This document shows positions 11,199 through 21,942 of a DNA stretch of 64,000 bases, in pieces; positions within the stretch are counted from its first letter, which is position 1, and each line of letters begins with the position of its first letter. Position numbers and translations under genes: made by a program. The stretch spans positions 35,283-99,282 of the forward strand of contig KL197735.1 in assembly GCA_000697665.1 (NCBI GenBank). The letters run 5' to 3'. This stretch comes from Jaapia argillacea MUCL 33604 (lineage: Eukaryota; Basidiomycota; Agaricomycetes; Jaapiales; Jaapiaceae). The notes under the pieces are model-generated. The model had not been told where the DNA came from, ran no database searches, and saw nothing but the letters and a program-made list of their open reading frames with translations.

Positions 11199-11524
11199 TC
11201 ACAAGTCACAAGCACCCTCAAATCACCGGCTTGAGGCACTCTGTCCGGTGTCACAGACATTTTCGCCGCCTGTGACAGGTAAAGAAATATATTCAATTTT
11301 CTCGTGATTTTCCGAAAAATTCACGCCTGCGGCATGAACAGTGCCAAAGTGATCAAATCGGGTCCGCGTCGCCATTTCCGGCTGGGTTTCGCCCTTGGAC
11401 TGCCTCTTGGGGCGAAAACAAGCTCCCGCCAACAAAAATCCCGCCGCCGTTGACCTGTTGTCACAGGTCATACCCAACTTCACCAGCCCGCCGGCTCAAG
11501 GTTGGCGGTCACTTGTCACAAGGG

Positions 11525-11550
11525 CCGCCGGGTTGGTCGAAAATGTACAG
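11525..11550 (-). repeat. Right terminal inverted repeat of the MITE
   Basis: 26 bp, exactly complementary to 11173-11198, followed by TA at 11551-11552. The adjacent inner sequence CACTTGTCACAAG mirrors the left subterminal repeat imperfectly. Confidence 0.95.
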
Positions 11551-11778
11551 TAATGGAGACAGCGATATCTATACGCGACGAACGAGGCGATCTAGTAGTA
11601 CGAGTTCCTATTCCTCCACAAGGTGCGACGAGAAGCCAGAAAATCGTGACATAAATAAGCTCGAAGTGTGAATCATCATCCATGAGACATGTCCTCCTGA
11701 AGGTAGCGCAGCGTAGAAACCACGATAAAAATGAGAGAATAAAAGCACAAGCCAATAGCAGGATGACGGCAAGAACTC

Positions 11779-13236
11779 CTACTTCAAAATCCTCTCCATC
11801 CTCTCCAACACGAGAACAATCCCTCTAATAAGCCCACTAACCCTCTTAGGCAAGAACACCGCCCTCTCCCCCGTCTCAATCCCGCTCCTTCCACCTCCAC
11901 CGCGTTCATAATATCCCCCATCCTCTCCCCTCTCCCTGATCGCCGCCTCGACAGCAAGAGGTAAGTTAAGAGTGATCCGAGCAAGTTGGATAGTGAGTCG
12001 TGATCGGTTTATGATATCGAAATAGGAGAGGGAGCGGAGGGATTGGGTTAACGAGAGGATTAGGGATAGTTGGGTGTGGAGAGTTAGGATACAAGTTCGG
12101 CAGGCTGGTCAAGTGAATGAGTATCGGGGAACGCGGCGGACAGCAGGACAGACGTACTCAAGGCTCTCTCTCTTATTGACTCCAGGGCAATCAAAACGCT
12201 ATCGATACCCTCCTCTCCAAGTCGGAGGGCGGGGTTGATATCGTTGATCGCTCGTAGGAGGGTCCGAACCATCTCCAAGTCTCCTTCCAGAAAGTCGTTG
12301 AAAACGCCAATGACGACACCCCTAAACGTCTCTTCGGCCCACGCGTTACCTCCCATTCGTGTTGAGCTCCATGGAGACGGACCTGTGTGTGTGGCGTCAG
12401 ATATGGCCTGAAATGGGACGGGGGTTTATGGAGGAAGGTTGTTCGTAGAAGGAGGGGTATTTTTCCGGCACTCACCAAATCCAGAATCAGGCGCTTCAAA
12501 AAAGCTCTGCGGCGAGGGACTCGCATCATACAATCGCCGAGTGGAAGGTTTGGATAGGACATCGTATGCTAAGCAGACTTTTTGGAAGGCAAGGGTTGCA
12601 TGGGGGGACGATGGGTGTTTGCTAAGAGTTTGTGAATGAATGTGAGCATAGAGGCTGTGGGGAGGAAGGTTGACAGGAGAGAATTGGCAGGGGAAAGGTT
12701 TGCGGATAAAATAGGGCAAGGGAGTAAAGAGACAACGGAAGGAGGACGAAACTCACTCGGGATGACACCCCCGACTCCTACTCAAATAAGCCCTCCTCAA
12801 TGCCGACTTGTCCCCCACCTTCGATCTAGGGATACCAAGAATTTTGTACAGGTCATTTTGCGAAAGGATGTACGATATCGTTTGAGTTTCGTCAGAGTCG
12901 TTCGAGGTAGATTGTTTGTTCTTCCCTTTCGAGTTGTTAGGGTAAGGCGAGGATTTTGAGAATGAGGAGCCGGAAGGTGGCAGAGCAGACGAGGAGCACT
13001 CTGGCGTTGAAGAACCAGATGAGGATGCTGACGACGAAGAAGAGGAGGAATAATCCTGATCTCTCCACTCGATAAGCGGTAAGGAAGCTTCGGAGTCGTC
13101 TGTATCCGTATCCTTGCCCTGTTCGTCCTCAAAAGGGACGTAGAAGTAGGTACTAGCTGTTTATGAGGATATATTAGCTTCCAACAACGGATAAGAAGCA
13201 GGGACGGGCACCTGAACTGAGGACGTAGGACAACAT
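11779..13236 (-). CDS. J-domain (DnaJ/Hsp40-type) protein, 373 aa, five exons
   Basis: Reconstructed exons are 13236-13212, 13156-12757, 12621-12476, 12382-12158 and 12104-11779. All junctions keep frame and the total is 1122 nt. A Ser-rich N-terminal region of about 110 residues precedes a J domain: DLYKILGIPRSKV, helix II, the HPD tripeptide, then LAYDVLSKPSTRRLYD. The J domain stimulates Hsp70 ATPase. The HPD aspartate codon is split by intron 2 (GA|C), so unspliced reading loses it. The C-terminal half (about 190 residues, helical, FNDFLEGDLEMVRTLLRAI) belongs to no domain I can name; no CxxCxGxG zinc repeats or C-terminal Hsp40 fold are seen, so it is a class C J-protein. The client is unknown. 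Confidence 0.88.
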
Positions 13237-13780
13237 TGAAATGAGTTGTCAGTGATAAGGAGGGCGGGCAGGCGCAGGACATGGACTTTATCCAAAACAT
13301 ATTCCGCTCGAAGGATTGTGTTTCTGCGGTTACCCATGTGATTCAGACTTTTGGAGAAAAGTCAATTGGCCACGTGCCCGACGCACCCGCTTAACCTCCC
13401 GCGAACAAATTCAGACGCCAACTCCAGGCATTTACCTATTCACATTCCCTCATTGAGAAAACCTGTACATACAACTCAGCCTGAATAACTATACTCGCAC
13501 AACCGCGACTTATAAGGATGATATAAAAATGGATAGCGACAGCGAGCAAAGGACACGAGGGAAGATGGGTAATGGAGGATAGGATAGGATAAGAACAAAC
13601 AGGAGTAGAACAAAAGAATTCGAACAGAGATACGGCATGCGACATGGAAAGAAAGGAGGACATACGTATATGTTGAAACGAGGCAACGACGACATAGAAT
13701 CAAGGAACAAAGGTCAACGAGAAGGGCAATTGTCCACTCCAGCCGCACGCGAAGACAACCTCACACCCCCCATCCCAATA
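13237..13780. other. Spacer between the J-protein gene and the Zn2Cys6 gene
   Basis: Both neighbours are on the minus strand, so this 544 bp should hold the promoter of the J-domain gene and the 3' UTR of the zinc-cluster gene. Long minus-strand ORFs at 13436-13748 are low-complexity shadows without motif support. No other feature was seen. Confidence 0.5.
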
Positions 13781-16700
13781 CTACCTCAGCGCACCCAGCC
13801 CAACCATATTCATCCACATCTGCACTCCCGCCCCCGAGCTACCCCCATCCTTCTCTTCCAACATATACGTCTCCTGTGAAGGCACACATCCATAAGGTCC
13901 AATAGGCTGCACACCACCACCTCCCGTAGCAGCTCCAGCAGCAGCAGCCAACAATCCATTAATATCCGCCATACCCCCATTAACCCCTCCACCATTGTTT
14001 CCCGAACCGTTATTCCCTGGCATATTGTTATTAACGCCATGTCCGTTTTGCATCTGCATGACGCCCTGAGAGGGATCTGGATAGAGTGGGTAAAACAGCG
14101 ACGGGTGGACGTCCACTAATTGTCGTTTATCAGGTGGTGGCATCCCTGTCGGGTTGGGCGCTGGGATGGGTCGATTCCCTGGACTATTGTTGTTCGAATT
14201 TCCGTTGCTCCCCGGTTGACTCGGATACCCAGGATAGGGTGTACTAGTCCCAGGGATGCCCTGCTTCTGCTGCTGAACTTGTTGCTGCTGTTGGTGTTGT
14301 TGCTGCTGCTGCTGTTGCGGATGTCCCTGGACCGGATGCCCCTGCTGTTGTGAACCATGTCCACCGCCGCCACCACCACCACCACCTCCTCCACTATTAC
14401 TCACACCCCCACTACTCAATGCAGGACTCAACATCCCACTTCCATCATTCTCCCAATCCTGATCCGACATCAACACGGGATGACTGGGCGGGCCGACTTG
14501 GTGTAAATTGACTTCCAACACCTTCTCGGCGAGTTTGGCAATCAACGGATGCCCAGATGTTAGATCTTTACGTTCCCATCGCCAACGGAACCGAGGGAGC
14601 ATATCGAGCGCCATCCAAACATCCTCGAGGGCGACTTGACGAGTAAGGCGCTCACATTTCGACATGTGGCCGTAGAGGATGACCATGGCGGCGATGTGGA
14701 GAGGGATGGGCGAGACGAAGAAGGCGATATCAGGGAAACGGATGAGTTGATTGTGAACAACTATCACGTTGTGGGATGTTACAATGGCTGCAAGCGCACG
14801 GCGGTCAGCAATACGCATTCGGACGACGATCGTCAATACGGGTCACTCACCATCAACGAGCGCTTTATATCTCTGAGGATAATCCAACTCCTTGGAGCTG
14901 AACAACGCTCTCAGCAACAGTATCCTCGAGATCCCAATCTTCAACAGCGTCAACCCCTGATCCTCAGTAATGTCCTGCACCAACTTTATTCTCCTATCCA
15001 TCGGCCAATCCTCAGTCCCACTGAAATACCACTTGTAACTATCTGGCATTCCCTTCCTAAATTCAACCATACTCTTGATGATCCTGGTGGCATGTCGAAT
15101 GATAGCATCCGGGGCGCTTTGTCGGGTAGGGGAATAAAGCGAGTTGATGATATCGGCTTGGATCTCAGCGATGGGGCCCGACATTATGAAATGTTCAGAG
15201 ACGTCGATGAACGATCTGCCTGCTCGGGAGGTGCGAGGGGTGTTTGAGTCTGATGGGGAAATGGCGAGTGGACGACCGAGGAGGAGGGATGTCCCTCGAT
15301 CGTGGACCATGACAATCCCCCAAAGTCGGATTCGAAGTTGACATTCTTCCTCGGTAAACGTGTGCTGTTGTGTGGTGGGATCGTGATGAAGACCTAGCTC
15401 AATAGCCAGACGGACCATACTGCCCACAAGACGCCATAGCGTACGTCCTTGTCCCTATCATGCGTGGTCAGAAACGATCGCGCCAAAATGGGAGAATACC
15501 GTACCTCTGCAAATAGATACCAATGCAACAGGATTAGCGACTGCAAGCTGGAAACCGTTACACGCAACTCGGGCTTGACGACCAAGGCCCGATCGAAAAA
15601 GTCTTCATGCTCTGGCCAGTCTGCTGGCATTAACTTCTTCTTGATCGTCGGGCTTGAGCTTTCCTTGCCTACTCCCCCATCAATCATGTCCAAATCGGAC
15701 ACTTTGTGACTCAGTTCGCTCAGGGTGCCCAATGCGAGCATAAGATAGAGACCGGATACAAAGCCTGGGTCGTGTTGGACAGGCTGACGATCGTAAAGGG
15801 CGTTGAGTGTCGTCTCGAATTCGTGTCGCAGGAAGACTGGTCGATGGGGGTTGAGGCGAGTAAAGTAGATGTCCACGATATACTTCACCATATTGCGATC
15901 GATGGGTAACCAAACCTGGAAAGGGGTCGCCGGAGCTGAAGTAGTAGCGGAAACGATGCTGTTGCGGCGGACGGGAACAGGCATCCATTTGGCAGCATCC
16001 CGAGGTACGGAGGACGATTCACGGTCCCGGCCAGAGGTAAGGCCCGTTGAGCCGACTGCCAAATCCTCCTTCAGATCAACGACGCCCGGGGCAATCTTGA
16101 GGTCGTTGACGATGGCAGCGGAGACTCCGAAACTCTTTGCGAGAGCATGTGTGCTAGACATGTCGTTGGCGTTAGGATCTTGTCCTTTGATATCGGGATT
16201 GGGCCCCTGTGGGCGGTTTTGATTCTGGTTGGGATGCGGGCCCATAGGGTGCTGGAAAGCTGGGTGGATATGGGGGTTGTAGCCCGGTGGTGGTGGACCT
16301 GGCATGCCCATATGAGGTGGGGGAGGGTAAGGTGACCCTGGCGGAGGAGGACCGTAGTGCATGGGGGGCATGTGAGGATAACCCGGCGGTACCATGTGTT
16401 GCGGTGGAGGGTAAGGAAAACCTTTCGGAGGCATACCTTGGCCCGGTGGAGGTGGAGGCCCAGGGGGGTATGGTGAGTTACTCGGACCCGATTGGGGAGG
16501 GTCGACATACTGGAACCCTGGCGGCGGTTCAGGCATTACGCCAGGGACTTGGACATTTTCCCGTATCAATATTTCCTCAATATTACCCAGGTCAAAGCCT
16601 GGTAGATGGCGCTTCAAGAGAGCATCACATTGCATGATCTGACGCTCGAGACGCTCGGTGTGGCCACGCGGCGTCAAGGTCTGTCTGTGTCTGTCCTCCT

Positions 16701-17106
16701 GCTGGCATGGCACACCGGCCGTTGCACAGGCTGTACATCTCGGATGCTTGGAATCGCACTGTAAACATTGAGCACTAGGTCAGTCAACGACGAGAAGACA
16801 GTGAACGACGTCGAAAACAGGGATTTGCCGTCGGTGTCGCCCGACGGGACTTGCCTTGATTTTCTTGCTCCTGCATCGTGCACAGGCTTCATGGGATCTT
16901 CGAAGACGTCTTGGTTCCGCTGGAGAATGGACAGCGTCGCCCTCGCCCTCGCCTTTCTTGCGTTTCCTTGTACCCTGCGGCTGCTGCTGGTCGTCGTGCT
17001 GGGATTGCTGCTGTTGTATTTGGTGATTCGGGTCGATCTGGAGTGCTGATTGGAGCGAAGATTGTGCGAGGTCGATGTTCGCATGCGGCGGGAGCATATG
17101 CGTCAT
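13781..17106 (-). CDS. Zn2Cys6 fungal-specific transcription factor, 1038 aa, four exons
   Basis: Exons 17106-16855, 16758-15505, 15454-14851 and 14787-13781 sum to 3117 nt with intact frame. Order: a Gln-rich N-terminus and basic run (RKRKK); a C6 cluster EACARCRSKKIK + CDSKHPRCTACATAGVPC at residues about 75-100 with linker RGHTERLERQI; a Pro/Gly-rich region of about 130 residues; a fungal_trans regulatory domain (PIDRNMVKYIVDIYFTRLNP; GRTLWRLVGSMVRLAIELG); then poly-Gly, poly-Gln and Asn/Gly-rich C-terminus. The C6 spacing and linker resemble Cat8/FacB-type regulators of gluconeogenic carbon use, but that is only similarity by eye. Intron 1 has a GC donor (AAG|GCAAGT) and cuts between the second and third zinc-cluster cysteines' peptide. 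An in-frame upstream ATG exists at 17247; 17106 was preferred because the extension looks non-domain and arginine-rich. Confidence 0.9.
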
Positions 17107-17933
17107 TTTTGAAGCCCAAAACCGAGCTCGATGTCCCCGTCGTCGTCGCCGATGTTCTGCAAGTTGCCAATTTCTTGTGCTCGGCGCCGCTGACTGACCA
17201 ACGCTAACTTTGTCGGCTGTTCCCGCGTTACCGTGACGACCCGTCACCTTTTCGGCTTCTCCTTTCCAGCAACGATTGTCCCTCCCTTAAACCTTGAGCT
17301 TATCATCTCGATATCTCCTCTGCGCAGCCACCCCTTCCGTCCCTGTGCCGTTACAAACTAGGCGGAATTGCCAAATTCCTGCGTAAAGCCCAATCTGGTG
17401 GCCGTACGCTATTCCCTCTTAATTCCAAACCTGAGCAACACGTGCGGACATGTATAACTTCTGCCATGCTTTGGTTTGACAGCCAATGGTCGGCATTCTT
17501 TTTCCTCCGCGTGTTTGGATAAGGGAGGATCATCGCCATGGTCATGTTTGGGCTTATCTCCACTCTCTGTCCTTGTATTCTTGCCGTGCCTTGACGGTTA
17601 TCACAATGAAAGCCCTTTCCTAATTTCCGTCCAAGAGTTCGCCATAGCCACCATGGTTTGACCGAGACACGCTCACTCATACATTCCGTCTTAACTTATG
17701 TCGGCTAATCCAACTTGTATGGATCCTCTCACTTGATTCGTCAAGATTACCCTGCTTCACACCGTTATGGAAGCATCTCAAGCAACTACTATCAAAGTTC
17801 TCCCCCCGACGTTCTCGGTCAGAAGAGATGAGACTCCTTGAGGCAGGCCCAGAGGTCCAAAAGTACTTCAAAAGTCGGCTGGTTGCCTTTCGGTTGCCAT
17901 TCAGTTCCCCTTCTCCTTTACAGCAGTCGATAT
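17107..17933. promoter_or_regulatory. Divergent intergenic region, zinc-cluster factor / DUF6533 gene
   Basis: 827 bp separates two head-to-head genes and should contain both promoters. The part next to the zinc-cluster gene carries an in-frame ATG (17247) that could extend that protein by 47 residues. No TATA box or repeated operator could be assigned with confidence. Confidence 0.5.
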
Positions 17934-19271
17934 ATGATCGAATCCGTCTCAAACTTGGTTGATGAGCACACCCTCAGCTATAGCGAAGGTGATTCCGATC
18001 TGCTTGCCCTTTTCGACTCATATTCTGATCGCATCCGCCAACTAGTTGCTTCTCTGACCTTCGTAGCTTGGGATGTTGCCATCAATATCGTTGACGAGGT
18101 TAGCTAAAAATAATTATTCTTGGAGCTCGAATCTAACCGTTTTTTTTTAAATCAGATCGAGCTGATTTGGAGGTGAATGGTTTTCCCCTCAATTGGCGGG
18201 TAATGTCTCTGATTCCCATGAAGAGAGCGCTGGTCTCTAGCGAAGTTATTCTGGAGTCTGGCCCGATATCTTCCCCTCCTCTTTCAATTGTGAGTCTTTA
18301 CCGAGCACCTCGTTTTTCGCTATTTTGACATATCCACCCGACGCGGTCCAGTGCTCTCCTATGTCTCAATGGGACCATTAGCCTGTCATGGACAATTCAC
18401 CAATGTAACATCTGGCTAGCAGTCCAAGCCGTCGTTTTCCAGATTGTTGTATCATCCGCTGACGCTATCGTAATGATTCGCGGTAAGCAACCTTTCCCCA
18501 AATCACCTAATTGATTGGCTAACCTCCCATCAAATCCCAGTCTACGCTCTTTACGACTGTAAAAAAAGACTCCTAAAGTGTCTTGGCCCAATATTCTATT
18601 CAACCCTAGTAATTCAATGCTTCACACTTTACCTTGTTCTGCCGGCAATTACGTTTGATTCAAAATGTACAATAACGTCTATGCCACCTATAGCGACCCT
18701 GTACTGGTACGCTCATCCCTTCCACGTCTCCTCGTTGATCGAAGTTAGCTTTTTGCTAACTCACTCGCTCCACAGGTCCATCTCCATCGTGTTCGATGGC
18801 ACGTTATTTACGTTGATGCTCATAAAGTCTCGTGGTGCATTCAACTCTGAAGCGAGTCGAATGCCACTGCTTTGTCAATTCGTGTGGGACGGCACTCTCG
18901 CATTTATTCTCATATCTCGTAAGCTCCTCATTCATTTTATTCGGATATCCAGCTTAGTCTGCTTCATGCGGTAGTGACGATGGTCGTTATTGCTTTCATG
19001 TATCAACTCTTACATGGGCCCTTGACATCGACGTCGTTTACGTACGCTCTCGTCTCTGATTCCAGTCGACCCTTCCGCTGAGACCCATTCTTCTAGCTGG
19101 CTACTCTCCATCTTATCAGTCACTGTAAGTTGGCGGTCTCGTATTCGGATTCGTTGCCTTCACTAATCCATCCGACAGAGCTCCCGACTGTTATTGAACC
19201 CTCGGAAAACGTCGCATTGTCAACGAACTCCTCCTCGACGGATGTCAAGTGTGAACATCGAGGTGGTGTAG
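17934..19271 (+). CDS. DUF6533 multi-pass membrane protein
   Basis: Exon 1 (17934-18098) ends in SLTFVAWDVAINIVDE, and exon 2 (from 18156) continues IELIWRERW...LARYLPLLFQ. This is the characteristic DUF6533 opening (an acidic E-x2-IW after the first helix). Further exons give NIWLAVQAVVFQIVVSSADAI, a helix pair with LYLVLPAITF, a loop with Cys, VWDGTLAFILIS and a last helix WLLSILSVT before SSRLLLNPR. That is about six to seven membrane helices, the usual family size. The function of the family is not established; receptor-like roles have been suggested only because of topology. Choosing acceptors TAG at about 18975 and 19098 keeps the frame open throughout; earlier acceptors give stops. An upstream in-frame ATG at 17838 is possible. 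Confidence 0.82.
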
Positions 19272-19482
19272 ACGGTGGTAGTTGCTGGGCACAATTGGAC
19301 TTGGATTTGGACTTGGACCGCTAACAATTGCATAATACTCGGAACTGTATGCTAATACTGTACGATACCCTCCATACTAGACTGTAGCGTATACACTCCA
19401 TTGTATCTCACATTTAGTTCAAACACGACCTCTATTGAGTCAGAGACTGTCCCATGACCTTGAGGCCTCAATAATTTCGTGA

Positions 19483-21197
19483 TCATGTCGGCGTGAACGT
19501 TCCGTTGGCGCAGAGAAAGCCGAGGTTTGTGGAGTTTACGGGAGGATAATTACAGAGGGTCGTGGCAGGAACGCCGCTCTGCATGCGCAACAAGTCAGCA
19601 TTACTTCTGATATTGAAGCTCCAAAAAAATCACCACTCACCTGGGTGTGAAGATTAATGTTGGTCAAAGTGAAGTTAGAGCAAGCGTTCTCATTGCAACG
19701 CATGATCACTGCCTGTGTACCATCGGCGTCCGGCTCGTAGTACCTAACAAAGGCCAAGTCAATTACGCCCGCTGTCAAGCCGACAAAGGAGATGGTGGCC
19801 CACCAGCAAGGATCACTGATACACGATCCATCCCCGGGACTATAAGTGTTGATGTCACCGTAGAAGTTCTCGTAGGTGAAGTCTTCCATGATCACGGAAG
19901 CGTTGTTCACACGGGGAGGCCCTGGGTTGTTTTGGTCTGCGACAAAAGTGGCCATGAGATCATCCCCAGACAACTCCCAGGGTGAAGATATGACGTACCG
20001 ATATAAGTCTGGGAGAGATAGAGGGGGAAGGACACGTTTCGCATGCCGAAATTCCGGAACGTAACATTCCTATTACAAGTGCTTAGAGGATTTTCTGGAT
20101 CTTGAAACGACGACCTTACTTTGCCAAACCGGTGCCACCAACCCAACTCTTGAACCTAGCGCCATAGAGGGTGCCGTCGAAGAAGACATTCTCGAACAAA
20201 ATGTTGGAAACATTAGCTGGTTGTGATGGGACCCTTCCAAGGGAACCGATGGAGCACCCATGGCTTGAGTATCCCATATAAGCTCGGCGAACCGTCACAT
20301 TATGAGTCCCAACCGAATTTTGCCCAATGTTGATGGCGTCGTCGCCGTTGAGAATGATTGAATCCTCGATGACGATACTGGGGACACGGTTAGTTTGACT
20401 TCAAGTGGAGGTGTGCAGTCACTGACTTCGAACCAGTGGCAATGAATCCATCAGTGTTGAATGGGAACTAGGGTAGAATAGTTAAACAATAAATAAGATA
20501 TGCTAATGGATACCAAAATTCGGGAAAGCGTACCGAGCCCGTGGAGCTCGCATCAATCAAAGTATTGCTTGCGTATATGTTCGTTGCGGAAGCTAATTCG
20601 ATGGCCCATGCAATGGGTTTGTATACCTTGAGATTGTACAGGTATCCGACGCTGGAAAGCGACGTTATCAGGACAGAGAACCAGATCCACCACGACGGGA
20701 ACTTACTTGACATTAAATCCTAGGAGAATCGGCCGACCAATCGTATTGTTTGCGTCCCACCACTGCTGGCCTACGGATAGTCTGAGAAGGAGGTTCGTCA
20801 CACGAAATAGAGTACCCATACCATGCGAGTCTATCCATCCATTGTGTGGATCAGCAGAACCCTGAAGGGTCACATTACTTCCCCCGAAGTAGAGCCAGTA
20901 ACCGCCATTAGTCGAAGCATTTACAGCGGCTTGAACGGCAGTGATATTGGTCGGGAGAGAAAGGTTGCCTTGGATGGAAAGGGTTACGTCCGAAGCGTTC
21001 AAGTTCAGCGGGGTGAACATATTGTATGTCGTGTTTGCAGCAAATACGACGACTTCTCCTGCCGGACACCCTTGGACGGCCGCGTAGACATTTGGAGTAT
21101 CATCTTGACCATCGTTGTGGACAACAGTACACGCAGGCCAAGCCCAAGCGATCGACGCAAAGAGCAGGAGAGATAGGGTCGCCAGACGTATTGCCAT
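19483..21197 (-). CDS. Secreted GH28 pectinase-type glycoside hydrolase, 419 aa, nine exons
   Basis: Exons begin at 21197, 20770, 20651, 20467, 20377, 20069, 19936, 19743 and 19578, totalling 1260 nt in frame. The N-terminus is a signal peptide (MAIRLATLSLLLFASIAWAW). The right-handed beta-helix family 28 signature residues are present: NTD (FPFNTDGF), the catalytic pair in NGDDAINIG, the histidine in [11 protein letters not shown] and the substrate-binding RFK (GARFKSW). GH28 enzymes hydrolyse alpha-1,4 linkages in homogalacturonan or rhamnogalacturonan outside the cell. Which of these is cut, and whether endo or exo, cannot be told from sequence alone; the Asn-rich N-terminal half and multiple NxT/S sites suggest heavy glycosylation. 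It is paired with the paralogue at 21943-23650. A TATAAG lies at 21230-21235. Confidence 0.93.
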
Positions 21198-21340
21198 GTT
21201 GCACTGGATCTGACTATGGAAAGCCCAAGCTTATATGTTGAGGATACGTAGCTGAAGGAATGGTGCGGCACTTCCGACCCCGGGTGGTGTGCAGGTCATG
21301 GGGGATAGAGAACGTAATGAGCATAGACGGACAAGGCGAG

Positions 21341-21349
21341 CGGCCCGCC
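21341..21349. promoter_or_regulatory. CGGCCCGCC motif, proximal site of GH28 gene 1
   Basis: Nine-base motif containing CGG-N-CCG inverted triplets, 144 bp upstream of the start codon of the GH28 gene at 19483-21197. The paralogue has the same nonamer 147 bp from its start. CGG triplets are the usual target of Zn2Cys6 factors, so this is a candidate operator. The role is inferred. Confidence 0.5.
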
Positions 21350-21461
21350 TAGGGCTGTTGGAGTAGCCATGAAATGCTGGAATTAATCTGAACAGAGAAG
21401 AGAAGCACAGCATAGCGCCCTCGGAGTGGATTGACTTTTGTTTTAAGACGGCACGGTCCTG

Positions 21462-21470
21462 CGGCCCGCC
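21462..21470. promoter_or_regulatory. CGGCCCGCC motif, distal site of GH28 gene 1
   Basis: Second exact copy of the nonamer, 265 bp upstream of the GH28 gene 1 start. The paralogous promoter also has a second copy, at 316 bp. Confidence 0.45.
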
Positions 21471-21942
21471 ATACCTCGCACGGGAAGGAAGTGATGGCTT
21501 GCGGAGATAAATGACAGAACGAAGCCGGCTGGGAGGAACAGTTCTGTACACCTGAGCTTCTCGTGATGGGTTTGGATTGTCACCTCGCCTCCCGGCCGCC
21601 AGAGTCCACACCTGAGAAGGATGTAGTCATGTAAGTCCATACAATAGCTTCAGAGTGGTCAGTTATATGGACTTCCTGAAGTACGAGGCGGATACTTGCA
21701 TCGCGGCGATAGCAGTGAGAGTCTAAGGGAGAGTTGCGGGGTCGTTGTAGTTGGACGTCGAATATTCTGTTCGCTTATTATGGCAATGAAATTGCCAGAT
21801 TAGGAGAAAGGTGGCAAATCGTGAAATTTCGTGTGGAGGCTCATTGGCAGCAACGCTGCGTTACGAGTATTTTACATCCACTGTGTGCGTATCTACCCTC
21901 CTCGCGTCTCATCTCCCAACCATACTCTCGACGAACAATCAC

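Larger units (their letters stand above)
11173..11550. mobile_element. MITE, 378 bp, TA target duplication (Tc1/mariner-like)
   Basis: The ends are perfect 26-bp terminal inverted repeats (11173-11198 and 11525-11550), starting CTGTACATTTTCGACC on the left. Each end is flanked by TA (11171-11172 and 11551-11552), the target duplication of the Tc1/mariner superfamily. The interior contains no transposase and several short inverted copies of GTCACAAG and CCTGTGACAGG, so the DNA could fold extensively. It is non-autonomous and would need a transposase supplied elsewhere. Small ORFs crossing it are artefacts. Confidence 0.93.

Noticed and set aside
13436-13748. Minus-strand ORFs with hydrophobic runs
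   Set aside because: Three overlapping frames of low-complexity sequence within the 3' UTR of the zinc-cluster gene; no motif or splice context.
18940-19130. Frame break making the DUF6533 gene a pseudogene
   Set aside because: The first acceptors tried gave stops, but acceptors ending GCGGTAG and TTCTAG restore the conserved last helix and frame, so the gene looks intact.
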